A DNA stretch of 6,734 nt, taken from an uncultured Porphyromonadaceae bacterium (GTDB taxonomy: Bacteria > Bacteroidota > Bacteroidia > Bacteroidales > Muribaculaceae). Below, one piece after another: positions 1-5,853 of this stretch. The translations under genes and the position numbers were made by a program. Numbering within the stretch: position 1 is the stretch's first letter; each line of letters opens with the position of its first letter. The stretch is taken from positions 1 through 6,734 of the forward strand of contig CABUTY010000072.1 in NCBI GenBank assembly GCA_902494595.1. The letters run 5' to 3'. The notes under the pieces are model-generated. The model was not told where the DNA came from, did no database searches, and saw nothing but the letters and a program-made list of their open reading frames with translations.

Positions 1-1282
1 CCTCGCCCGGCGTATAGGAGAGCCAGTCGACCAGAGCATCGCGCAGACGTCTCCGACTTTGTTCATACAGCTCTGACTCTCCCGTCTCCTTGGCGAATGT
101 CATGTTCAGAGCCATCTGTGTAAGGTCCTTGCCACCCCAATATGTATCGCCCTTGAACCCGGCGCGGTCGGCATACTGTCTTATAAGGCGCGTCATCACT
201 TCGGGATTGTAGTCAGAAACCTTGTCGGGGCATGGCGCCGCATAATACGGCAGCATGCCGGAAAACCGGAAAGAATATCCGAACTCTCCCGTCCCGCTTG
301 AGGCAAGCCTCATCTTTCCACGCGGCGTGATATAATCGTGGCCGGTAAAATGAAGGTCCTGGCTGTCGGTATGCTTGTATACGTGAGGGAGGAAACCTTG
401 CAGCACCGGAGCGTCGGCCTCCGCATCGCGTAGATTCACCGCCGACACCTTCCAGCGAGTGGAAAGCCGCGACGCTTGCTCGTCGTAGCTCCATTCCACA
501 CGGCTGTCGCGCGGCACAGAGGCAGCATATGGCTCAAAGGCGTCAAGGTCGTCGCGTGAAAGTAGCAATGCCACGCTTACCCATGAGGCTCCGTCGATGC
601 GCAGCTTACCTGACTGCTGATGCGGGACAGCATCCGTCGGGAAATATATTCCGTACAGATCGTCGCCAATGGCCACACCCAGGCGTCCCTCGCCGGCACC
701 GAACAGAGTATAACTGTCGGAGAAAGAGAATTGCGGCGTCAAAGCTCCATATTCCAGCCATGTGAAGGGCGAGCCATGCAGCATGGTCACGGTTATGGCC
801 CCGGCACCCTTTTCATCGGGGAGTATCATCTCCACATCCCAGTCGTGCCAGCCGAGCGCTTTCGCCGACTCCGCCCGATAGTCGACAGCCCCGGCTTCCA
901 CGCTGCTGCGTGCCTTGACCTCTTCGCCATTATCCTGCCAGTAGGAAGGATAATGTATAGTAACACCCCTTTCGCCGGTATAGAGCATGGCGGGAAGACT
1001 CCATAACGCGCCCGAATAACGACTGACCATAAGGTCGGTCCACCAGTCGTTGGTAGGGAGAGCCACCCGTGGCGCCTCTTCGGCAAGATAGAGCGGCATC
1101 GTCTCCACATATCCGGCCTCGAAGCCCTGATGTTCGGCTGTGGTGGACTTATAGGCCGGAGGGGCCGACGCATAGCTCCCGCGACCAAGCTTTACAGGCG
1201 TCGAAGCATATAGGCTTTCGCCTGCAATCAGGCAGAGCATACATGCCGCCGACGCCAGTTGTTTACATATGCTGTAGTTCAT
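1..1282 (-). CDS. GH81-type endo-beta-1,3-glucanase, N-terminal 427 residues (3' end outside window)
   Basis: Predicted secreted endo-1,3-beta-glucanase that would cut internal bonds of laminarin-like or fungal-wall glucan. The frame runs from the ATG at 1282 to the left edge without a stop; an in-frame TAA lies five codons upstream, so this is the first possible ATG. Residues 1-26 form a Sec signal peptide with likely cleavage after LYA (24-26). GH81-like signatures follow in family order: LPTNDWWTDL (75-84), HGSPFTWLEYG (169-179), GFLPHVYKH (296-304) and DTYWGGKDLTQMA (379-391). GH81 proteins usually exceed 650 residues; the catalytic Asp and the Glu pair are expected further downstream, beyond the window, so activity cannot be judged here. 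It is the last visible gene of the run, 87 bases after the discoidin protein. Family recognition is from remembered motifs, not a search; I am fairly sure of it. Confidence 0.85.
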   Translation of the reverse strand, partial: MNYSICKQLASAACMLCLIAGESLYASTPVKLGRGSYASAPPAYKSTTAEHQGFEAGYVETMPLYLAEEAPRVALPTNDWWTDLMVSRYSGALWSLPAMLYTGERGVTIHYPSYWQDNGEEVKARSSVEAGAVDYRAESAKALGWHDWDVEMILPDEKGAGAITVTMLHGSPFTWLEYGALTPQFSFSDSYTLFGAGEGRLGVAIGDDLYGIYFPTDAVPHQQSGKLRIDGASWVSVALLLSRDDLDAFEPYAASVPRDSRVEWSYDEQASRLSTRWKVSAVNLRDAEADAPVLQGFLPHVYKHTDSQDLHFTGHDYITPRGKMRLASSGTGEFGYSFRFSGMLPYYAAPCPDKVSDYNPEVMTRLIRQYADRAGFKGDTYWGGKDLTQMALNMTFAKETGESELYEQSRRRLRDALVDWLSYTPGE

Positions 1283-1369
1283 GTAGGATTTCAGTTATAA
1301 GACGGGTCCCGCCCTCGCAGACGAGACCCATCAGGCTGTTATTATGTTTATCTATTTTTGCAGGGATGA
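1283..1369 (-). other. Intergenic gap between discoidin protein and GH81 gene
   Basis: This is the only gap of any size in the window. Read on the minus strand it begins with an A/T-rich stretch just after the stop of the discoidin protein, then has the G/C-rich hairpin, then an A/T-rich leader to the GH81 ATG with no Shine-Dalgarno sequence. I found no good match to the Bacteroidota promoter (TAnnTTTG at -7 with TTTG near -33) on the minus strand; TATAACTG near 1294 is the closest and fails at two fixed positions. Read-through from upstream is the simpler reading. Confidence 0.6.
1304..1329 (-). promoter_or_regulatory. Bulged hairpin in the 87-base gap before the GH81 gene
   Basis: In the minus-strand transcript GGGTCTCG can pair with CGAG plus ACCC around a TCTG loop. 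This gives eight base pairs (1304-1307 with 1326-1329, and 1314-1317 with 1322-1325) and a six-base one-sided bulge (1308-1313). No T-run follows it on either strand, so it does not look like a standard intrinsic terminator. It sits about 20 bases before the GH81 start codon, where it could affect mRNA processing, stability or translation. The pairing is visible; any function is inference, and a structure of this size can arise by chance. Confidence 0.25.
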
Positions 1370-1516
1370 TTATTTTACCATCACTTTGCGGCCGTCGATG
1401 ATGTACATGCCGACGGGAAGATTCCGGGTGGCATCCTTGGCGGCAACATTGCGGCGCACCACGATGCCCGACATGGAGAAGACATCCACATTTTTCGTCT
1501 CCTCATCCTGCACATC
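1370..1516 (-). other. C-terminal type IX secretion-like sorting tail of the discoidin protein
   Basis: After the last discoidin-like module comes a short linker (TGIMDVQDEE), then VDVFSMSGIVV, LPVGMYIIDGRK and a basic/hydrophobic end VMVK. This matches the general pattern of Por-secretion / type IX tails: a strand with 'hxxGxxV', then 'LPxGhYhh', then a Lys-rich last strand. It is the compact form often seen in Prevotella- and Muribaculaceae-like proteins. If functional it would carry the protein across the outer membrane. Sorting of the compact form is less well established than that of the classic form. Confidence 0.6.
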
Positions 1517-4336
1517 CATTATACCCGTAGGAACAGAAAGGATGGTGCCGTAGAATTTGGCGGAACGGAGCTTGACGCCCCAGCCCTCATTGAGAGCCGC
1601 CGAGGGGGATATGCGTACCACACGGGGATTGGAATGGCTTGCGCCCTGCATGTCGGCAGGCTGTGCCATAGGACTCGACATATAACCCTTGTCGCGGTTG
1701 CCGTTCAGCTGAATCCTCTCTGCAGGATTAGCCTCCGTACGTTCATTGTTATAGATATAGACCGGCTGGGCATACTGTTGATAAACATCCTCTACGGTCT
1801 CGCCTATGTATACCTTGTAGGCAGTAGGAGCGGCGGTCTCCCAATGAAGCTCCATAAACGACGGATCCCATGAGAACTCAATAATGAACACGGCGTCATC
1901 ATAGGTATATTCTGCATCGTCGGGATTCACCTTGCGGCAGAGGTTGAAGGCATCCGAGCCGTCGTTCCAGAGCTGATGGTCCTGGCCCTCCACCCTGACG
2001 AGATTGTCGCGACGGTTGCCGCGCCATACCTCGACGGAGTCGCCCTTCTCATCGGGATAACCGATACGCAGCTTATCATAGGTGTCGATATCCCATTCGG
2101 GATATACATTGACGATAAGCGTCTCCATCATGTCGCCGGCGCCGGCGGTAAAGGTATAAGTTCCCTCCTTATTGAAGGCTACCGGCGCTGTGATGTCCAC
2201 AGGGGCGCCGTCCATCGTCACCTCCATATCCATCGGCATTCCGAACTGGTCATAGCCCGAGGCCTTGATCTGCGACGACTCGCCTACGAAGAGAGCGGTA
2301 CCCTTTGACGACAGAAGCTCGATGTTGGAGAGGACCGATTTCTCGCTACGCTCGCCATAGGCACGCAACTCGAAGAGGTTGAGGCCGTAGCCTGTGGCGT
2401 TTTCGTGCGTGTTGACCTTGAGATAGCGCACTTCCCGGAGATCCTTGCCATAGCAGCGATCCTCACGTGCGGCCTGCTCGGCAGGTATATCTATACTGTA
2501 AGCGGGCGTGTAATTCTCGCCATCGGCGCTGACAAGTATATCATAGCGGTTGGAATTGGCTCCCTCCCATGAGAGTGTGATCATCTCTACATCATATTTT
2601 ATACCGAAATCAATTACGAGATTGTGCTCATGCTCCCCTTTGGGCTCATTGTCGCCATACCCTTCGCGGCCGGCTACCCATGAAGAGACACCATTGCCCG
2701 TTTCCGAGCCGTCGATGGCTCCATTACCCCTGTCGGCTCCCTCGGCATTCTTCGCATCCGACGTGGCAGTCATCTTCTTGCCGTCGATAAAATAACGGTC
2801 GTGGGATGTTGCCACCGTGATTTCCTTCTCGGCGCTCACCGTGCCGCATGTGGCTTTAATCATGCCCTTGCCTGTCTTTGTGGCAGTGAACACGCCGCCG
2901 GCATATGTGCCGCAGTTCCCTTCCACTTCGATATTTACGGTTTCGTCCATGACGCCGCCAAACTGGTCGTAGACCTTTGCCGTGACATTGGAGGTCTCTC
3001 CCACAAACAGACCGTCGGCACTCAGTTCCACTTCCACCTTGCTGACTTCGGCAGCCTGGGTGTTCTCACCGTCGACCATGAACTCGTAGAAGCTCATGCC
3101 CCACACCTGACTCTGCAGACATTCCATCTTCACATAGCGGGCTTCCTTGCTGACCGGCAGCTCATAGGTGTCGGTGTACCTGTTGGCATTGGAGAGCATA
3201 CGGTCAATCTCCACAAGCTCTTCCCATACCGGTTGCTCCACGCCGTCAACAGTCTCCGTGACGGTGGCCGTGTAATACTTGTAATGGTTGGCATAGGCAT
3301 TATCCCAGATTACGCCGATGGCGCCTACACGGTAAGTGTTCCCAAGGTCCACCCAGTATGAAACGCCTGAGGTTATGTTGTCACCGGTTTCCCAACGGGT
3401 GTCGTCGCGGCCGTCAATCGAGAGATAAGCCTTCTCGTTGTTGTGGCTGGAGAAAGCCTGCACACCCTTGTTGAGACATACGTTGTTGGCTTTCGACCAG
3501 TCATATTCGGCTGAGAAAGAGGCTGTGGCCATCAGCAGTTTGTCGCCGCATTTCGCTGTAGCCGTGACATTGTACACACCGGCCTTTGCCGACGACACTT
3601 CATAGACACCGTTCCCCCTGTCGGTTATGACAGCACCCTCATCGGCAACGACCTTGATATCCTTGAGATTCTCAAGGCTCACCGATTCGCCTGTCACGTT
3701 ATAGGCGGTGAGCACCATCTCGCCCTTCTGACCCACGACAGCCTTGGCATTTGACAGGCTGATGCCGTTGACCGTGTTACGCTCGTCGGCACTGATATTG
3801 GCGATACTCAGCTCATCGCAACGTATGCCGTAGGTGTTGCCGAGATTATTGTTGCGGTCGGCATACACGAGGATATATTGTCCCTTGAAAGTGCCGGTAA
3901 AGCTGTCATACCCCTTGGCATTGCCGTGAGTACCCTTCACGTCGGCAGTCTGCGCGGCAAGCCAGGCAGCGTCAAGCTTGTTGCCTTCCACAGTGCTCTC
4001 ATCTGCCAGAGTATAAGTGCCGACACTGTACTGCGGCTGCGTCTCCAGCACATATATGCTGTACTCCGCGGGTGCAGCTCCGTCCCAGTTGATTTCTATG
4101 TCGGTGAAGTCTCGGCTTGAACCCAGGTCTACAAAAAACCACTGGTTATCGAGTTTGGCCGCCTGCCAGCCAGCTCCCGTGGCGTCGCCGTCAACTATCC
4201 TTGCGGCCGTCGTCGCATTCGTGGAGACTACTACCGTCTTGTCCTTGGCAAGATTGTCGACGGTGCTCCAGTTGATGGCGGCTGTCGCCGTGACACACGC
4301 TGCAACCAACGTCTCCATATAAAGTTTCTTCTTCAT
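1370..4336 (-). CDS. Secreted multi-domain discoidin (F5/8 type C) / Ig-like protein with C-terminal sorting-like tail; probable glycan-binding protein
   Basis: A 988-residue protein with no glycosidase domain that I can recognise. Discoidin-like modules lie at about 24-178, 279-422, 511-661 and 748-931, separated by Ig-like modules at about 184-276, 428-508 and 666-746; a sorting-like tail covers about 941-988. Each discoidin-like unit has a strand motif with W and D/E: NWDGAAPAEY (84-93), IWDNAYANHY (343-352), SWEGANSNRY (589-598) and HWETAAPTAY (831-840). Three carry an upstream DG followed by W (49-57, 308-315, 542-553); the fourth is divergent. The N-terminus MKKKLYMETLVAAC could be a lipoprotein signal (VAAC, 11-14) or a Sec peptide cut near 19-20. 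The ATG at 4336 is the first after an in-frame TGA and lies two bases past the GH128 stop. CBM32-type modules share this fold, and the neighbours point to beta-1,3-glucan as ligand, but that is inference. Confidence 0.85.
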   Translation of the reverse strand: MKKKLYMETLVAACVTATAAINWSTVDNLAKDKTVVVSTNATTAARIVDGDATGAGWQAAKLDNQWFFVDLGSSRDFTDIEINWDGAAPAEYSIYVLETQPQYSVGTYTLADESTVEGNKLDAAWLAAQTADVKGTHGNAKGYDSFTGTFKGQYILVYADRNNNLGNTYGIRCDELSIANISADERNTVNGISLSNAKAVVGQKGEMVLTAYNVTGESVSLENLKDIKVVADEGAVITDRGNGVYEVSSAKAGVYNVTATAKCGDKLLMATASFSAEYDWSKANNVCLNKGVQAFSSHNNEKAYLSIDGRDDTRWETGDNITSGVSYWVDLGNTYRVGAIGVIWDNAYANHYKYYTATVTETVDGVEQPVWEELVEIDRMLSNANRYTDTYELPVSKEARYVKMECLQSQVWGMSFYEFMVDGENTQAAEVSKVEVELSADGLFVGETSNVTAKVYDQFGGVMDETVNIEVEGNCGTYAGGVFTATKTGKGMIKATCGTVSAEKEITVATSHDRYFIDGKKMTATSDAKNAEGADRGNGAIDGSETGNGVSSWVAGREGYGDNEPKGEHEHNLVIDFGIKYDVEMITLSWEGANSNRYDILVSADGENYTPAYSIDIPAEQAAREDRCYGKDLREVRYLKVNTHENATGYGLNLFELRAYGERSEKSVLSNIELLSSKGTALFVGESSQIKASGYDQFGMPMDMEVTMDGAPVDITAPVAFNKEGTYTFTAGAGDMMETLIVNVYPEWDIDTYDKLRIGYPDEKGDSVEVWRGNRRDNLVRVEGQDHQLWNDGSDAFNLCRKVNPDDAEYTYDDAVFIIEFSWDPSFMELHWETAAPTAYKVYIGETVEDVYQQYAQPVYIYNNERTEANPAERIQLNGNRDKGYMSSPMAQPADMQGASHSNPRVVRISPSAALNEGWGVKLRSAKFYGTILSVPTGIMDVQDEETKNVDVFSMSGIVVRRNVAAKDATRNLPVGMYIIDGRKVMVK
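1544..4267 (-). repeat. Fourfold discoidin-like / threefold Ig-like internal protein repeat
   Basis: The repeat is at protein level. The four discoidin-like copies map to about 3803-4267, 3071-3502, 2354-2806 and 1544-2095. Linker Ig-like modules 2 and 3 are especially alike: FVGE followed ten to eleven residues later by YDQFG, at residues 444-459 and 683-699. The first linker has only a looser match (VGQKGE, then AYNVTGE). This suggests duplication of a two-module unit followed by divergence, strongest in the outermost copies. Boundaries are approximate because they were drawn by eye. Confidence 0.6.
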
Positions 4337-4338
4337 TG

Positions 4339-4506
4339 TTATTGTATTATTATTTTCTTTGTTGAATTGTCAGGATATCTTACCACATACAGGCCTGCAG
4401 GAAGCGAGCCGGCAATCTCCGACAGTGACTGTGCCGATGCGACACATCTTCCGGCCACATCGTAAAGAGTCAGACACCCCGTGGCGTCACCGGCGATTTC
4501 CTCTAT
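4339..4506 (-). other. C-terminal type IX secretion-like sorting tail of the GH128 protein
   Basis: The last 55 residues run GIEEIAGDATG, LTLYDVAGRCV, LPAGLYVVRYP and end in TKKIIIQ. The YDxxGRxV, LPAGLYxV and KKxxhx elements in this order are the hallmarks of type A Por-secretion tails. They mark the enzyme as a likely type IX secretion cargo, released or anchored on the outer surface. The usual leading Asn-Pro is not obvious, so the tail is slightly atypical. Confidence 0.7.
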
Positions 4507-5841
4507 TCCGGCCCCTTTTTTGAGCAACAAGGTGGAGAAATGCATTCCGCTGGGCCGCGTCTCGAAATCCTTGACCCTGATTGTCTGCTTCCCTGCCTCG
4601 AGAGCGATGGCGAAGGATTCGGTGGTATATATGTCGTCGCTTCCGGAGAGGGTCAGCTTCCTAGGCGCGGCCAGCACCTTTGACTCGTTTCCTTCGCTGT
4701 CGACGGCCACGATGCCTATCTCAGGGTCGAAACGCATTGGCTCTCCTTGGCCGCTGACCGTGATTTCAAGAGTATAGTCGCCGGCCGCATCTACGTCAAA
4801 CTGATAGTCGGCATAGGCGCCGGCGTTGAAGGTCACGAACTCTATGGGTCGCGGACATGCCGGATTGTTACCCTTGCCGAGGAGGCCTTTGGCTCGACAT
4901 ATATATTCGGAAGCCGCCAGCGGAGTTCCCACGGCATTGTAGCGGTTCTTGTCGAAATCGCTCATGTAGACGTACACCCATCCCTGCTGCGACAGCGTGG
5001 ACACCTCGGTCTCTCCGTTGGGCTGACGTTCGAGCAGACCGTAGCGCGGTCCCGTCTGGTTACCCGCTCCGTCATACTGGCCGATAGCCTTGAACCATGC
5101 GTAACGGTGAATCCAGGGAGTGGTCTCCAGCCATTCCACAGTCTCCATCATAGAGGATATCTGTGTATCCTGCGACACTCCCGAGTTGGGGTCGCCCTCG
5201 TTGGGCCAATAGCAGAACTCGGTGACCCATACCTCCTTGCCATACCTCTCATGGAATCGGGTGGCGAGGTCTACCATCACTCCCAGACCGCCGTAATTGT
5301 GTATGGCGGTATAGTCGAAGGCATCGAGACCCACTATTGCCACAAACTCATCCATCCATTTGACAGGATTCTGATAAGGGGCGTCAGGGGAGTAATTGAG
5401 TGCAGGAGCCACAAGTTTCAGACCCAGTTCGTCGGCAAGAGCCTTGACAGCCCTCCAGTCGTCGGCCGCCTGTGCCGGCGTCATATTCGACTGCTTGACG
5501 AAATTAGGCTCGTTAAAGCCCAGCAGATATTTTGTGGCCGGATGCGCCCGGCAATACTCGCGGATCTTGTCGGCATCATAACGGGCGTTCCAGCACATCG
5601 GCACGAACTCATAGCCCGTGAAGTCGATGACCTGGTTCTTGTAACCGTTCTTGGGAGTGTTGCCCCAGGAATAATACCAGCTCACCCCCTCTTCAAGGGC
5701 TTTCAGCTGGCAACCCAGTGCGAAACTGTTCTCACCCACGCCGCGTTTCAGGCTTCTTGCACCTGCCGGCATCACTGCCGACAGGACAAGAGCCATCACA
5801 ACAACACTATTTTTTAAAACAACCTTAATATATCGGTTCAT
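4339..5841 (-). CDS. GH128 / Asl1-like endo-beta-1,3-glucanase with C-terminal beta-sandwich and sorting-like tail
   Basis: Predicted secreted retaining endo-beta-1,3-glucanase with a TIM-barrel core. Residues 1-28 are a clear Sec signal peptide (basic start, VVVMALVLSAV core, cut after AGA). The core spans about 33-325. YYSWG (56-60) is a typical early strand of the Asl1-like family; GFNEPN (108-113) supplies the likely acid/base Glu111, and WVTEFCYW (205-212) the likely nucleophile Glu208. AIHNYGG (179-185) and YAWF (247-250) are further barrel-end motifs. About 332-441 is all-beta and may be a carbohydrate-binding module (CBM6-like at most). About 446-500 is a sorting-like tail. It starts 12 bases after the GH3 stop, with an A/T-rich leader and no Shine-Dalgarno, and ends two bases before the next gene. 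Specificity within GH128 cannot be read by eye; the neighbours favour beta-1,3-glucan. Confidence 0.87.
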   Translation of the reverse strand: MNRYIKVVLKNSVVVMALVLSAVMPAGARSLKRGVGENSFALGCQLKALEEGVSWYYSWGNTPKNGYKNQVIDFTGYEFVPMCWNARYDADKIREYCRAHPATKYLLGFNEPNFVKQSNMTPAQAADDWRAVKALADELGLKLVAPALNYSPDAPYQNPVKWMDEFVAIVGLDAFDYTAIHNYGGLGVMVDLATRFHERYGKEVWVTEFCYWPNEGDPNSGVSQDTQISSMMETVEWLETTPWIHRYAWFKAIGQYDGAGNQTGPRYGLLERQPNGETEVSTLSQQGWVYVYMSDFDKNRYNAVGTPLAASEYICRAKGLLGKGNNPACPRPIEFVTFNAGAYADYQFDVDAAGDYTLEITVSGQGEPMRFDPEIGIVAVDSEGNESKVLAAPRKLTLSGSDDIYTTESFAIALEAGKQTIRVKDFETRPSGMHFSTLLLKKGAGIEEIAGDATGCLTLYDVAGRCVASAQSLSEIAGSLPAGLYVVRYPDNSTKKIIIQ

Positions 5842-5853
5842 GATAAAATGGTT
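5842..5853 (-). other. 12-base junction between GH3 and GH128 genes
   Basis: The GH3 TAA (5854-5856) and the GH128 ATG (5839-5841) are 12 bases apart. The junction reads AACCATTTTATC on the minus strand, with no Shine-Dalgarno, terminator or promoter, so the two genes are very probably on one transcript. An A/T-rich start region without Shine-Dalgarno is normal in Bacteroidota. Confidence 0.7.

Noticed and set aside
213..494. 93-residue minus-strand open frame
   Set aside because: Another out-of-frame shadow of the GH81 gene, which stays open across it.
826..1188. 120-residue minus-strand open frame
   Set aside because: It overlaps the GH81 gene in another frame. The GH81 frame has a signal peptide and family motifs; this one is Arg/Pro-rich and featureless.
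1304..1329. Intrinsic transcription terminator after the discoidin gene
   Set aside because: The hairpin has a six-base bulge and no T-run on either strand.
1353..1360. TATTTTTG on the plus strand, matching the Bacteroidota -7 box TAnnTTTG
   Set aside because: It points away from all real genes, would read antisense into the discoidin gene, and has no TTTG about 20 bases upstream.
2801..3361. 186-residue open frame on the plus strand
   Set aside because: Antisense to the middle of the discoidin/Ig protein, rich in His and without domain features; treated as a shadow.
4747..5817. 356-residue open frame on the plus strand
   Set aside because: It lies wholly antisense to the GH128 gene, whose signal peptide, FNEPN and VTEF motifs are convincing. 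The antisense product has no recognisable domain; long antisense frames are common opposite codon-biased genes.
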